A DNA stretch of 64,000 nucleotides from Streptomyces bauhiniae (GTDB taxonomy: Bacteria > Actinomycetota > Actinomycetes > Streptomycetales > Streptomycetaceae). A model generated the notes under the pieces. It saw only the letters and a list, made by a program, of their open reading frames with translations. It was not told where the DNA came from and made no database searches. The stretch spans positions 744,001 to 808,000 of the forward strand of contig NZ_SRRT01000002.1 of assembly GCF_004784475.1 (NCBI RefSeq). The letters run 5' to 3'. Position numbers and translations under genes: made by a program. Shown piece after piece: positions 43,946 through 53,132 of this stretch. Each line of letters starts with the position of its first letter. The first letter of the stretch is position 1.

Positions 43946-44386
43946 TCAGGGACTCAAGGTCGCCCAGACCGCGTTGCCGCTGGTGAGCCGGGAGCGGTCG
44001 ACGCCCCAGGAGTCGGCGAGCTGCTCGACGAGCACCAGGCCCCGGCCGCCCTCGTCGTCGGGGCCGGGTTCGCGCCGGGTGAGGCCCTGGCCGGAGTAGT
44101 CGTGGTCGTGCACCTCGATACGCAGGCGGCCGGGGGCGATGAGCCCGATGCCGCAGAGGATGCGCACGCTGGAGGTGTGCAGGACGGCGTTGGTGGCCAG
44201 CTCCGAGACGAGCAGCACGGCGTCCGCGCGCAGGTCTCCCGGCAGCGGCCAGCCGGTCAGCCGGTCCCGCATGGAGCGGCGGGCGATCCGGACGCTGGAA
44301 TGGTGCGATCGCAAAGTGATCCAGTGCGTCTGGTCCGGGTCCGCGACGTCTAACAGGTCCGGTGACGAGGTCGTGGTGGGGGTCAC
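43946..44386 (-). CDS. HATPase (anti-sigma-factor kinase-like) protein
   Basis: A 146-aa single-domain GHKL ATPase. The N-box is LLVSELATNAVLHTSSVR, the G1 region is IEVHDHDYSG and the G2 loop is EGGRGLVLVEQLADSWG. This is the RsbW/SpoIIAB-like class abundant in Streptomyces, which phosphorylates antagonists or binds sigma factors. The GTG at 44386 has GGAAGG at good spacing; the longer GTG at 44413 does not. The stop is immediately next to the convergent SpoIIE phosphatase stop, and the two probably act in one pathway. Confidence 0.88.
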   Translation of the reverse strand: MTPTTTSSPDLLDVADPDQTHWITLRSHHSSVRIARRSMRDRLTGWPLPGDLRADAVLLVSELATNAVLHTSSVRILCGIGLIAPGRLRIEVHDHDYSGQGLTRREPGPDDEGGRGLVLVEQLADSWGVDRSRLTSGNAVWATLSP

Positions 44387-44548
44387 GATGATTGCCTTCC
44401 GTGAGGCGGTCACTCAAGTAACTATGCTCGCAACCGAGTTCAGGCTGCAACCGACTCCCTGATAATTACAGAGAGCCGCTATCCGTCTGGTTGATTCACC
44501 AACTCCCTGTCACACTCTTACGAGTGACAGCCCATCAGGAGGTAGGGC

Positions 44549-45427
44549 GTGAGTGAAGGCCGTTCGAGCGCGGGCAGTGGCGCCAGTGCGCCCACCGTGC
44601 TGCGCATGGTCCTGGGCCGCAGGCTGCAGGAGCGGCGCCAGGAGGCGGGCGTCTCGCTGGAGGACGCGGCGCGGGCGCTCAGGGTCACGGCCCTGACCAT
44701 CCGCCGGCTGGAGAAGGCGGAGGTGGCGCTCAAGCCCCTCTATGTGGAGAAGCTGCTGGAGACGTACGGCGCGGACCGGCAGGAGCGGGAGGAGTTCGTC
44801 GCCTTCGCCGACCGGGCCAACGAGCCCGGCTGGTGGCACGCCTACCGTGACGTGGTGCCGGGCTGGTTCAGCGCGTACGTGAGCCTGGAGACGGGCGCGA
44901 AGACCCTGCGCACCTACGAGCCGCACTATGTGACGGGCCTGCTCCAGACCCCCGCGTACGCGCGCGCCGTCCTCGCCGGCGGCTTCCCGAACGAGGGCGA
45001 CGAGGACCTGGCGCGCCGGGTGGACCTGCGGCTGCGCCGCAGCGCCCTGCTGGAGCGCGCCGACTCGCCGACGCTGTGGGTCGTGATGGAGGAGGCCGTG
45101 CTGCACCGGGTGGTGGGCGGGCCCGAGGTGATGCGGGAGCAGATCGACCGGCTGCTGGAGTTCTCCGAGCTGCCGCACGTCAGCGTCGATGTGGTGCCGT
45201 TCGCCGCCGGGGCCCATGTGGGGGCGTGCGCGCCGTTCACGTACTTCCGGTTCGAGGAGCCGGAGCTGCCGGACATCGTCTACAGCGAGATCCTCTCCGG
45301 CGCGATGTACCTGGACCAGCGCTCCGACGTCGTCGCCCATCTGGAGGCGCACAACCGCATGTCCCTGCTGTCCTCCGACGCGCAGAGCAGGGCACTCCTG
45401 AACCGCATGCGCAAGGAGTACTCATGA
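44549..45427 (+). CDS. XRE-family regulator with DUF5753 (Scr1-type)
   Basis: A 292-aa regulator with an N-terminal HTH (RRLQERRQEAGVSLEDAARA, then VTALTIRRLEKAE) and a DUF5753 domain (TLRTYEPHYVTGLLQTPAYA, RLRRSALLERADSPTLWVVM). The GTG start has AGGAGG upstream. Its stop overlaps the DUF397 start (ATGA), the standard operon of this regulator type. The 162-bp divergent gap to the HATPase gene holds an imperfect palindrome (GTCACACTC-TTAC-GAGTGAC, 44509-44528), a likely autoregulatory site. Confidence 0.92.
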   Translation: MSEGRSSAGSGASAPTVLRMVLGRRLQERRQEAGVSLEDAARALRVTALTIRRLEKAEVALKPLYVEKLLETYGADRQEREEFVAFADRANEPGWWHAYRDVVPGWFSAYVSLETGAKTLRTYEPHYVTGLLQTPAYARAVLAGGFPNEGDEDLARRVDLRLRRSALLERADSPTLWVVMEEAVLHRVVGGPEVMREQIDRLLEFSELPHVSVDVVPFAAGAHVGACAPFTYFRFEEPELPDIVYSEILSGAMYLDQRSDVVAHLEAHNRMSLLSSDAQSRALLNRMRKEYS

Positions 45428-45681
45428 CCACCATCGACGGCCGCGGCCACGCCTACAACGGGATGCCCGCCTCCGACCTCGGCGAGCAGGGCTGGGAGTC
45501 GCCGTGGAGCGGCCCCAACGGCGGCCAGTGCGTACAGACCAAGCAGCTCGCCGACGGCCGGGTGGCGCTGCGCCAGTCGACCGACCCCGCCGGACCCGCG
45601 CTGATCTACACCCCGGAGGAGATCACCGCGTTCGTCGCGGGGGTCAAGCGGGGCCTCGCCGACCATCTGACCAACGGCTGA
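45424..45681 (+). CDS. DUF397 domain protein
   Basis: An 85-aa protein of the DUF397 family, usual partner of XRE/DUF5753 regulators. The family core includes WESPWSGPNGGQCVQTK, then VALRQSTDPAGPALIYTPEE and AFVAGVKRG. It overlaps the regulator's stop by four bases, so the two are coupled. Such pairs are proposed to act in development or as toxin-antitoxin-like modules. Confidence 0.9.
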   Translation: MTTIDGRGHAYNGMPASDLGEQGWESPWSGPNGGQCVQTKQLADGRVALRQSTDPAGPALIYTPEEITAFVAGVKRGLADHLTNG

Positions 45682-45716
45682 CTTCTCCCCCCACGCACAC
45701 ACCGAAAAGGGACAGG

Positions 45717-46523
45717 ATGACCAACTCACACGCGGCGCGGGACATCGACACCAGCAGGCCCCACTCCGCCCGGATGTACGACTACTACCTGGGCGGCAAG
45801 GACCACTTCGAGATAGACAAGCACGCCGCCGAGGCGGTGGCCTCCGCCTATCCCGGCATCTTCGTGTGCGCCCGCGAGAACCGCGCCTTCATGCACCGCG
45901 CCACCCGCGTCCTCGCCCGCGAGCACGGCATCCGGCAGTGGCTGGACATCGGCACCGGCATCCCCACCGAGCCGAACCTGCACCAGGTCGCCCAGTCCGT
46001 GGTGGCCGACGCGCGGGTGGTGTACGCCGACAACGACCCGCTGGTCCTCAAGTACGCCGAGCGCCTGATGCGCAGCACCGCCGAGGGGCGCACCGCGTAC
46101 ATCGAGGCGGACGTCAACGACCCGCAGTCGCTGCTGGACGCCCCCGAGCTGACCGACGTGCTGGACATGAGGCAGCCCGTCGCGCTCTCCCTGAACGCCC
46201 TGATGCACTTCGTGCCGGACGACCGGGACCCGTACGGCATCGTCAGCCGGCTGCTGGACGTGCTCCCGTCGGGCAGCGCGCTGGCCCTGAGCCACTGCAC
46301 GCCCGACTTCGACGCGCCGACCTGGCAGAAGGTCACCGACATCTACCACGGTGCCGGCACGCCGGTGCAGTTCCGCTCCCGCGCGGACGTGGCGCGCTTC
46401 TTCGACGGGCTGGAGCTGCTGGAGCCCGGCGTCGAGGTCGGCCACCGCTGGCGTCCGGACACCGAGCCGACCGCCACGGACGCGGAGGTCAGCCTGTGGA
46501 CCGCGGTGGGCATCAAGCCGTAG
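45717..46523 (+). CDS. DUF574 SAM-dependent methyltransferase
   Basis: A 268-aa second DUF574 methyltransferase. SARMYDYYLGGKDHFEIDKH leads into the SAM loop WLDIGTGIPTEPNLHQVA, then VVYADNDPLVLKYA, and LNALMHFVPDDRDPYGIV follows. The ATG has GACAGG upstream and lies 35 bp past the DUF397 gene, so it is probably in the same operon and may methylate a target controlled by that regulator pair. It ends at a strong terminator. Confidence 0.92.
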   Translation: MTNSHAARDIDTSRPHSARMYDYYLGGKDHFEIDKHAAEAVASAYPGIFVCARENRAFMHRATRVLAREHGIRQWLDIGTGIPTEPNLHQVAQSVVADARVVYADNDPLVLKYAERLMRSTAEGRTAYIEADVNDPQSLLDAPELTDVLDMRQPVALSLNALMHFVPDDRDPYGIVSRLLDVLPSGSALALSHCTPDFDAPTWQKVTDIYHGAGTPVQFRSRADVARFFDGLELLEPGVEVGHRWRPDTEPTATDAEVSLWTAVGIKP

Positions 46524-46538
46524 GCGCCTCGGCCGCAG

Positions 46539-46584
46539 ACGACGGAACGCCCCCGTGCCGCGATGGCTGGGGGCGTTCCGTCGT
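46539..46584. terminator. Strong bidirectional terminator
   Basis: ACGACGGAACGCCCCC at 46539-46554 pairs perfectly over 16 bp with 46569-46584 around a 14-nt loop. It lies between the convergent methyltransferase and MFS genes. Confidence 0.88.
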
Positions 46585-46602
46585 ACGGGGGTCCGGCGCG
46601 GG

Positions 46603-48099
46603 TCAGAACTTGGGCGCCGGGACCTGGGCCTGGACGATCTCCGCGGCCTCCTGCTCCGTCTCCACGGCCGGGGGCGAGCCCGCGAGCGGCTTGTTGGCCG
46701 TCTCCTTCATGCACAGCACCGCGATCACACCGACGACCGCGGCCGCGGTGGCGTAGTAGGCCGGCATGAGGTTGGTGTGGAAGACGCTGATCAGGTAGGT
46801 GATCACCAGCGGGGTCGTGCCGCCGAAGATGGAGGTGGCGAGGTTGTAGGCCACCGACAGGGAGCCGTAGCGCACCTGGGTCGGGAAGATCGCCGGGAGC
46901 GCCGCCGACATCGTGCCGAGCATCGCCACCAGGGAGAGGCCCATCATCAGCAGGCCCACCGTGATGAGGACGACGCTGCCCTGGCGGATGAGCAGGAAGG
47001 CCGGCACGGAGAGGAAGACGAACCCGAGCATCCCGGTCATCAGCAGCGGCTTGCGGCCGAAGCGGTCGGAGAGCCGGCCGACCTGGTTGATGACGCACAT
47101 CTGGAGCACCATCACGAGCAGCAGGATCAGCAGCCCGTGGTTGGTGGGGTAGCCCAGCTCGTCCGACAGATAGGTCGGCATGTACGACAGCAGCATGTAG
47201 TCGGTGATGTTGTACGCCGCGACGAGCGCGAGGCACAGCACCAGCGGCCGCCAGTACCGGGTGAAGATCTTGCCGAGGTCGGCGGTGGCCGAGGTCTCCA
47301 CGGCGTCGGCGGCCTCGGTCGCCCGGACGTTGCCGCCCTCCAGCTTCTGGAAGGCGGGGGTCTCGTCCAGCTTGAGCCGCAGGTAGAGGCCGATGAAGCC
47401 GAGCGGCGCGGCGACCAGGAACGGGATGCGCCAGCCCCAGTGCAGCATCTGGTCCTCGCTGAACACGGTGCTCAGGATGACGACCAGGCCGGAGGCGCCG
47501 ACGTATCCGGCGAGCGTGCCGAACTCCAGGAAGCTGCCGAAGAACCCGCGCCGCTTGTCCGGGGCGTACTCCGCGATGAAGGTGGAGGCGCCGCCGTACT
47601 CGCCGCCGGTCGAGAAGCCCTGGATCAGCCGGAAGAGGATCAGCAGGGCCGGGGCCCACAGGCCGATGGCGGCGTGCGAGGGGATCAGACCGATGGCGAA
47701 GGTGCCCACCGCCATCATGATCATGGTCATGGACAGGACGCGCTTACGGCCGATCTTGTCGCCGAGCGGACCGAAGACCATGCCGCCGAGCGGGCGCACC
47801 AGGAAGGCGACGGCGAAGGTGGCGAACGAGCTGAGCAACTGCACCGTGTCGTTCCCCGAGGGGAAGAACACCTTGCCGAGGGTGGCGGCGAGGTAGCTGT
47901 AGATGCCGAAGTCGTACCACTCCATGGCGTTGCCGAGCGCGGCCGCCTTGGTGGCACGCTTCACGGCGGCCTGGTCCGTCACGGTGATGTCGCTGCGGCG
48001 CAGCTTGGGGTTGCGCCGCCGCTCGATCGCGCGGAAGAGCACACGGTGGCGTCTGACCGCGCCGGGGTTCACCGGATCTTCGTTGTCGAGGGCCGCCAT
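46603..48099 (-). CDS. MFS transporter, ProP-like (metabolite:H+ symporter)
   Basis: A 498-aa 12-helix transporter. ALGNAMEWYDFGIYSYLAA in helix 1 and RPLGGMVFGPLGDKIGRKRV between helices 2 and 3 are the metabolite:H+ symporter signature. FSTGGEYGGASTFIAEYAPD and WGWRIPFLVAAPLG are likewise typical, and closest to glycine betaine/proline ProP. An N-terminal cytoplasmic stretch of about 40 residues and a Glu-rich tail flank the core. The ATG follows AAGGAAC. It is an intact relative of the broken transporter at 33.2 kb. Confidence 0.9.
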   Translation of the reverse strand: MAALDNEDPVNPGAVRRHRVLFRAIERRRNPKLRRSDITVTDQAAVKRATKAAALGNAMEWYDFGIYSYLAATLGKVFFPSGNDTVQLLSSFATFAVAFLVRPLGGMVFGPLGDKIGRKRVLSMTMIMMAVGTFAIGLIPSHAAIGLWAPALLILFRLIQGFSTGGEYGGASTFIAEYAPDKRRGFFGSFLEFGTLAGYVGASGLVVILSTVFSEDQMLHWGWRIPFLVAAPLGFIGLYLRLKLDETPAFQKLEGGNVRATEAADAVETSATADLGKIFTRYWRPLVLCLALVAAYNITDYMLLSYMPTYLSDELGYPTNHGLLILLLVMVLQMCVINQVGRLSDRFGRKPLLMTGMLGFVFLSVPAFLLIRQGSVVLITVGLLMMGLSLVAMLGTMSAALPAIFPTQVRYGSLSVAYNLATSIFGGTTPLVITYLISVFHTNLMPAYYATAAAVVGVIAVLCMKETANKPLAGSPPAVETEQEAAEIVQAQVPAPKF

Positions 48100-48287
48100 G
48101 GGTGTTCCTTTCGCCGTACACGTTTTCAAGCAGAACACCTGCGCAGTCAGCGCGCGCTCAAACGATCCTCTTCACTGGGCGTCCGCGCCGCTACCGAGGG
48201 TGATCAAAGAGGGGCCGTACGAGTGCTGGGCGGCCCGCGGGGGAACTCGGATGCCCGGTGTGTTCGTCCCCGGTGAGAGGAGCCCTG

Positions 48288-49808
48288 GTGACTGCGTCGG
48301 CATCGACGGCGGGCGGCGGGCGGCCGTCCGCACCCGAGGACGGGTACGAGCCGGACCCCCGCCGGTGGCGGGCCCTGTGGGTGACCCTGGTCGCCGGTTT
48401 CATGAGCCTGCTGGACGTGACGATCGTCGCGGTCGCGCTCCCCACCATCCAGCGGGACCTGCACGCCACCCCGGCCGAGGTGCAGTGGGTGGTCTCCGGG
48501 TACGCCCTGACCTTCGCCCTCGCCCTGGTCACCGCCGGGCGGCTGGGCGACGCGCTGGACCGGCGGCGGATCTTCCTGCTGGCGCTCAGCGGATTCGTGA
48601 TCTTCAGCGCGGCGTGCGGCGCGGCACCGGACATCACACTCCTGGTGCTGGCCCGGCTCTGCCAGGGGCTGGCGGCGGGGTTCATGGCGCCGCAGAACTC
48701 GGCCCTGATCCAGCAGATGTTCCGGGGCGCCGAGCGCGGCCGGGCCTTCGGCTTCTTCGGCGCGACCGTGGGCATCTCCTCCGCGATCGGCCCGATCACC
48801 GGCGGCACCATCCTCGCCCTGGCCTCCGGCGAGCAGGGCTGGCGGTGGATCTTCTACGTCAACGTCCCGATCGGGCTCCTCGCGGTCCTGCTGGGCCGCC
48901 GGCTGCTGCCCCGTATCGAGCGCAAGGGGCGCGGGAGCGTGGACGTGCCGGGCATCCTGCTGCTGGGCACCGGGGTGCTGGCGCTGATGTATCCGCTGGT
49001 CCAGGCGGACTCGGGCGGGCTCGCGCGGCTGTGGTGGCTGTTCCCGGTCGCGGGGGTGCTGCTGGTCGCCTTCGTGTGGTGGCAGCGGCGCCTGGTCGCC
49101 CGGGAGAAGCAGCCGCTGCTCGATCCGCGGCTGTTCAGCACGGTGCGCGGCTACGCGGTCGGCGCCGGGGTGGGCACGCTGTACTTCGTCGGGTTCAGCG
49201 GGGTGTGGCTGGTGTTCGCGCTGTTCTACCAGCACGGGCTCGGCTACTCCCCGCTCAAGTCGGGCCTCGCCGTGACGGCCTTCGCCATCGGGTCGGCGAG
49301 CGCGGCCGTGCTCGCGGGGCGGCTGGTGGAGCGGTTCGGCCGGGTGCTGACGGTGTGCGGGCTGGTGGGGGTGATCGTGGGCCTCGGCGGCACCGCGCTG
49401 CTGCTGCGCCTCGCGCCGCTCGACATCGCGCCCTGGGTGGCCGCGCCGGTGCTGTTCATCGGCGGGATCGGCTCCGGCTTCGTGGTGTCCCCCAACATCA
49501 CCATGACCCTGCGCGACGTCCCGGTGCGCATGGCGGGCGCGGCCGGCGGCGCCCTCCAGACCGGCCAGCGGCTCGGTGCCGCGGTGGGTACGGCCGCGCT
49601 GCCCGGCCTGTTCTACGTGGTGCTCGGCAGCACCCACGGCGACTACCGCACCGCCCTGGTGACAGCCCTGATCGCCGCGCTGATCGGCATGGCCGCCTCG
49701 CTGGCACTCGCCGCCTTCGACTGGCGCCGCGACCGGCCGGGCCGGCGGGCCCACCGCAAGTGCCCGGACGAGGTGGCCAACAGCCCGGTGCACGCCCGGC
49801 ACACCTGA
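48288..49808 (+). CDS. MFS drug transporter (DHA2/EmrB-QacA type)
   Basis: A 506-aa transporter with about 14 membrane segments. LLDVTIVAVALPTIQRDLHA in helix 1, WVVSGYALTFALALVTAGRL and GRAFGFFGATVGISSAIGPI (motif C, antiporter) identify the DHA2 family of proton-driven drug exporters. The GTG at 48288 follows GAGAGGAG. No TetR/MarR regulator sits beside it. It converges with the amidinotransferase gene, with ten bases between stop codons. Confidence 0.9.
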   Translation: MTASASTAGGGRPSAPEDGYEPDPRRWRALWVTLVAGFMSLLDVTIVAVALPTIQRDLHATPAEVQWVVSGYALTFALALVTAGRLGDALDRRRIFLLALSGFVIFSAACGAAPDITLLVLARLCQGLAAGFMAPQNSALIQQMFRGAERGRAFGFFGATVGISSAIGPITGGTILALASGEQGWRWIFYVNVPIGLLAVLLGRRLLPRIERKGRGSVDVPGILLLGTGVLALMYPLVQADSGGLARLWWLFPVAGVLLVAFVWWQRRLVAREKQPLLDPRLFSTVRGYAVGAGVGTLYFVGFSGVWLVFALFYQHGLGYSPLKSGLAVTAFAIGSASAAVLAGRLVERFGRVLTVCGLVGVIVGLGGTALLLRLAPLDIAPWVAAPVLFIGGIGSGFVVSPNITMTLRDVPVRMAGAAGGALQTGQRLGAAVGTAALPGLFYVVLGSTHGDYRTALVTALIAALIGMAASLALAAFDWRRDRPGRRAHRKCPDEVANSPVHARHT

Positions 49809-49818
49809 GCCGCCGCCC

Positions 49819-50934
49819 TCAGGGGAAGTAGGACTGCGCCACGCCCCGGCGCCGGACGTCGAGGGTGGCGCAGTGGAAGGAGCCGCCGAAGGGCGCGTAG
49901 TGCAGCAGGTCGCAGGGGATGGTCTCGAACCCCCACCGCTCCAGGGCGCGCACCATGCCGGTGTGGTGGCGCTCGACGATCACCCGCTTCTCGTCGAGCA
50001 TCAGCACGTTCATGCTGAGCCACTTGCCGCACATCGAGGTGACCTTGAGCAGGGGGTCGTGGATCGGGTCGGGTTCCGGCGCGACCAGCACGTCCCAGGA
50101 CTTCAGCACGTCGGGCAGCCGGTCGACGTCGATGTACTCCGGGTTGACCATCACCTTGCCCGGCGCGAGCAGCACGAGGGTGGTGTCGATGTGCATGGGC
50201 GTACGGCAGCGGCTCTCGATCTCGTGGACCCGGTACCGGGGCCCGAGGTGCCGGCGCAGCCACTCGATCCCCATGGCGTTGGTGACGTTGCTGCGGGTCA
50301 CGAAGAGGTCGTACCCGGCGCGTACGAAGTCCGCCGCGTCGAAGACCGGCTCGAACTCGGTGAGGACGTACCGCATCGGCTCGTCCGGGCCCGGCACCCG
50401 GAAGTCCCGTTCGTACAGCTCGTCGGTGAGCTGGGGTTTCGGGGCCGCGGTCCAGCGGGCGCCGCGCCGGAAGTAATCCTTGAGGAGGGCGCGGTAGGAG
50501 TGGGTCTCGAAGTACCGGCAGGGCCAGGCCATCGGCGTCTCGATGATCTCGTCGCCGACGACGAGCAGGCTGTCGCGGGGGCAGGTGTTGCAGAAGCCCC
50601 TGGCGGACCAGTCGGGGGTGGCGAAGGGGCGCCGGTGCTCGACCGCGTCCGGGCGGGTCACCGTGACGCCGAGGGAGCCCAGCAGGCCGGCGAACTCGTC
50701 CAGCTCGCGCTGCGCCCGGCGGATCAGCGTGCGCGGGTATCTTCGCCCGGCCGCGAGCCCCTGGAGTCTGGCGGCCCAGCGGGGCACGTTGCAGGACACC
50801 ACGGCGTGCTTGGACGGGATCGTGGCGCCTTCGAGACGCCCGACGACGATCTCCTCCAGCGGGTCCCACTCGTTGTGCGAGTTCACCGGGGAGACGAGGG
50901 AGTCGGGGGCGGCCGTGGTCGAGGGTGTCTGCAT
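49819..50934 (-). CDS. Amidinotransferase (glycine/inosamine amidinotransferase family)
   Basis: A 371-aa amidinotransferase-fold enzyme. The catalytic Cys is in FGGSFHCATLDVRRRG, His in RTPMHIDTTLVLLAPG, and Asp/Glu in the CPRDSLLVVGDEIIETPMAW region. VNSHNEWDPLEEIVVGRLEG opens the fold. The family moves an amidino group from arginine to glycine, an inosamine or a related amine (AGAT, StrB1). The acceptor here is unknown, and no aminocyclitol genes are present. The start lies in GTGATG, which overlaps the stop of the polymerase gene (TGA), so the two are coupled. Confidence 0.88.
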   Translation of the reverse strand: MQTPSTTAAPDSLVSPVNSHNEWDPLEEIVVGRLEGATIPSKHAVVSCNVPRWAARLQGLAAGRRYPRTLIRRAQRELDEFAGLLGSLGVTVTRPDAVEHRRPFATPDWSARGFCNTCPRDSLLVVGDEIIETPMAWPCRYFETHSYRALLKDYFRRGARWTAAPKPQLTDELYERDFRVPGPDEPMRYVLTEFEPVFDAADFVRAGYDLFVTRSNVTNAMGIEWLRRHLGPRYRVHEIESRCRTPMHIDTTLVLLAPGKVMVNPEYIDVDRLPDVLKSWDVLVAPEPDPIHDPLLKVTSMCGKWLSMNVLMLDEKRVIVERHHTGMVRALERWGFETIPCDLLHYAPFGGSFHCATLDVRRRGVAQSYFP

Positions 50935-51854
50935 CACACGATCTCCTCAAGCCGGCGCCGGGCCGGGTCCAGGGCGTGGCCGCGCAGGGCGGGCCAGGGG
51001 TGGGTGCGGGCCTGGTCGACGGCGTCGGCGATGGTCCAGCGGCGGGGGCCGAGGTCCGGGTCGTCGATCTGGTCCCAGGCGAGCGGGGTGGCGACGGGGG
51101 CGCCGGGGCGGGCGCGCACGCCGTAGGGGGCCACGGCGGTCTGGGCGTAGCCGTTGCGCTGCACGTCGAGGTAGAGGCGGTCGCCGCGGTCCCGTTTGCG
51201 GGCGGCGGTGGTCAGCCGGTCGGGGTGCCGGGCGACGAGCAGGTCGGCCACGTCACGGGCGAAGCCGCGCACCGCGTCGAAGTCCTGCCTCGGCAGCAGC
51301 GGAACGGTGACGTGCAGGCCGCGCGAGCCGGTGGTCATCAGCACCGAGGGCAGCTTCAGCTCCTGAAGCACCTCGCCGAGCCAGTGGGCCGCCTCGCGCA
51401 CCCGCCCGAAGTCGTCGGCGCCCTCGGCCGGGTCGAGGTCGAAGACCAGCAGGTCGGGCTCGTCCGGGTGGTCCACGCGGGACAGCCAGCGGTGCGGGGT
51501 CAGACATGCCTGGTCGGCGAGGTAGAGCAGGGTGGCGGCGCTGTCGCACACGGTGTGGCAGACCGTGCCGCCCTCCTTGGGCACCTCGGCCCGCGTGATC
51601 CACTCCGGGTAGTACTCCGGGGTGTTCTTCTGCATGAACCGGGGCCCGTCGATCCCGTCGGGATACCGCTCCAGCATCAGCGGCCGCCCGCGCAGCCCCG
51701 GCAGCATGAAGGGCGCCATCTCGCGGTAGTACGCCACGAGATCCGCCTTGGTGTACGCCGGGTGGTCGCCGTCGGCCGGGAAGAGCACCTTCTCCGGCCG
51801 GTGCAGCTCGACGGTGCGGCGCCCCGCGCGCACCGTGTGGTCCTCGGCGGTCAT
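50934..51854 (-). CDS. LigD-type NHEJ polymerase domain protein
   Basis: A 306-aa archaeo-eukaryotic-primase-like polymerase, equivalent to the stand-alone polymerase domain of bacterial LigD. ELHRPEKVLFPADGDHPAYT leads in. The metal-binding DLDP is in LLVFDLDPAEGADDF, then SRGLHVTVPLLPR. RDRGDRLYLDVQRNGYAQT contacts the nucleotide. It would fill gaps at double-strand breaks with Ku and a ligase; neither is in the window. The ATG follows GGGAGGG. Coupling to an amidinotransferase is unexpected. Confidence 0.9.
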   Translation of the reverse strand: MTAEDHTVRAGRRTVELHRPEKVLFPADGDHPAYTKADLVAYYREMAPFMLPGLRGRPLMLERYPDGIDGPRFMQKNTPEYYPEWITRAEVPKEGGTVCHTVCDSAATLLYLADQACLTPHRWLSRVDHPDEPDLLVFDLDPAEGADDFGRVREAAHWLGEVLQELKLPSVLMTTGSRGLHVTVPLLPRQDFDAVRGFARDVADLLVARHPDRLTTAARKRDRGDRLYLDVQRNGYAQTAVAPYGVRARPGAPVATPLAWDQIDDPDLGPRRWTIADAVDQARTHPWPALRGHALDPARRRLEEIV

Positions 51855-51927
51855 GCGTCGCCCTCCCTGGCCGAAGTCGCCCCTCGCGTCCCGCCGAGTA
51901 CCCGGAGGACGGCTGCCCGTAACCGGG

Positions 51928-53106
51928 TCAGTCGGCGGAGAGGACCATCTGGCGGGCCAGCCGGTGGGCCTGGGCGAGCAGGGCGCCGTAGACGGCGATT
52001 CCGGAGGGGTCGTCGCTGCTGGAGCGGACCAGGTCCTGGCGCAGGGTGCCGAGCGTCTCGCGCATGTCCCGCACCGCCTCACGCAGGCCGTCCTCGCTCG
52101 CGGGTCCGAAGCGGCTGTTGCTGTACAGGCGCAGGGCGTGGGCGGTCAGGCTGAGGTAGCGGGCGTAGTGCCGGGCCAGGCTCGGTTCCAGCCGGGTGGT
52201 CTCGTCGTCGTCGGAGACGGTCTCCAGCACGGTGCGGGTGACGCCCGCGGTGTGCACGGCCGCGTACTCCAGCACGGTGACCGCGTCGTCGTAGCCCCGG
52301 CCGGCCCCCGGTACGGTCTTGGGCCGGTGGCGGAGGTTGATGCGCAGGCTCTCCCGGTTCCAGCCGACGGCGGCCTTGGCCTGCTCGACCAGCGGGTAGA
52401 GCCGTACGGCGCGGTCGTGCCAGCCCTTCACGTCGTCGGGGTCGAGGCGGCCGTCGGCGAGGCCCTCGGCGACCTGCTGAAGGATGTCATGGGTCTCGTC
52501 GGCCGCGTCCTGGAGCAGGGCGCGGGCGTCGCGCAGGTAGACGGGCGGCCGGATCAGGGCGTTGACGGCGAGGCCGACCAGCGCGCCGAACAGCGCCTCG
52601 CCGAGCCGGGCGGCGGAGGTGACGACGGAGACGGGTCCGGCGGTCAGGGTGAACAGGGCGCCGGTGGCCGCGTAGATGCCCTGGCTGCCGAGCCGGTGCC
52701 ACTGGCCGAGCAGCAGCACCAGCGGGAGGACGACGGCCATCGCGGCCTCGGTGTGCGGGAGCAGCAGCCCTACGACGGTGGCCACGACGGTGCCCACCGC
52801 GATCGCCGCGAGCTGCTGGAGGCCATGGGTGAGGGAGCGGTAGACGGTGGACTCGACCAGCACCACCGCCACCCAGGGGGCGACGAACGCCACCGGCGCC
52901 TGAAGCCACCAGCCCGCCACCGCCCAGGCCACCCAGGCGGCCAGCGCGGCCTTGAGCACCTGCACGACGAGGTCGCGGTCACGGCTCGGCCCCGACCAGG
53001 CCCGTCGCGCGGCGGCCCCCGCCGCGGAGAGGTCCGCCGTAAGTCCTTGCCATGCTGCATGTATCCCTCGCACACAGGGCGGGTGCCACGCGGACCCCCC
53101 TGTCAT
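51928..53106 (-). CDS. FUSC/ArAE-family membrane protein
   Basis: A 392-aa protein. A membrane part of about six helices (residues 45-185; WVAWAVAGWWLQAPVAFVAP, VVGLLLPHTEAAMAVVLPLV) is followed by a long cytoplasmic helical domain (about 190-392). This is the half-size FUSC/aromatic acid exporter arrangement. It probably exports aromatic or toxic organic acids. The ATG follows AAGGAGG. It lies 26 bp downstream of the SpoIIE gene on the same strand. Confidence 0.85.
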   Translation of the reverse strand: MTGGSAWHPPCVRGIHAAWQGLTADLSAAGAAARRAWSGPSRDRDLVVQVLKAALAAWVAWAVAGWWLQAPVAFVAPWVAVVLVESTVYRSLTHGLQQLAAIAVGTVVATVVGLLLPHTEAAMAVVLPLVLLLGQWHRLGSQGIYAATGALFTLTAGPVSVVTSAARLGEALFGALVGLAVNALIRPPVYLRDARALLQDAADETHDILQQVAEGLADGRLDPDDVKGWHDRAVRLYPLVEQAKAAVGWNRESLRINLRHRPKTVPGAGRGYDDAVTVLEYAAVHTAGVTRTVLETVSDDDETTRLEPSLARHYARYLSLTAHALRLYSNSRFGPASEDGLREAVRDMRETLGTLRQDLVRSSSDDPSGIAVYGALLAQAHRLARQMVLSAD

Positions 53107-53132
53107 GCCCGCCTCCTTCGTCCCGGCCCGCG

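Noticed and set aside
49643..50950. 435-aa minus-strand frame over the amidinotransferase
   Set aside because: A shifted-frame shadow; the catalytic Cys/His motifs are in the frame ending at 49819.
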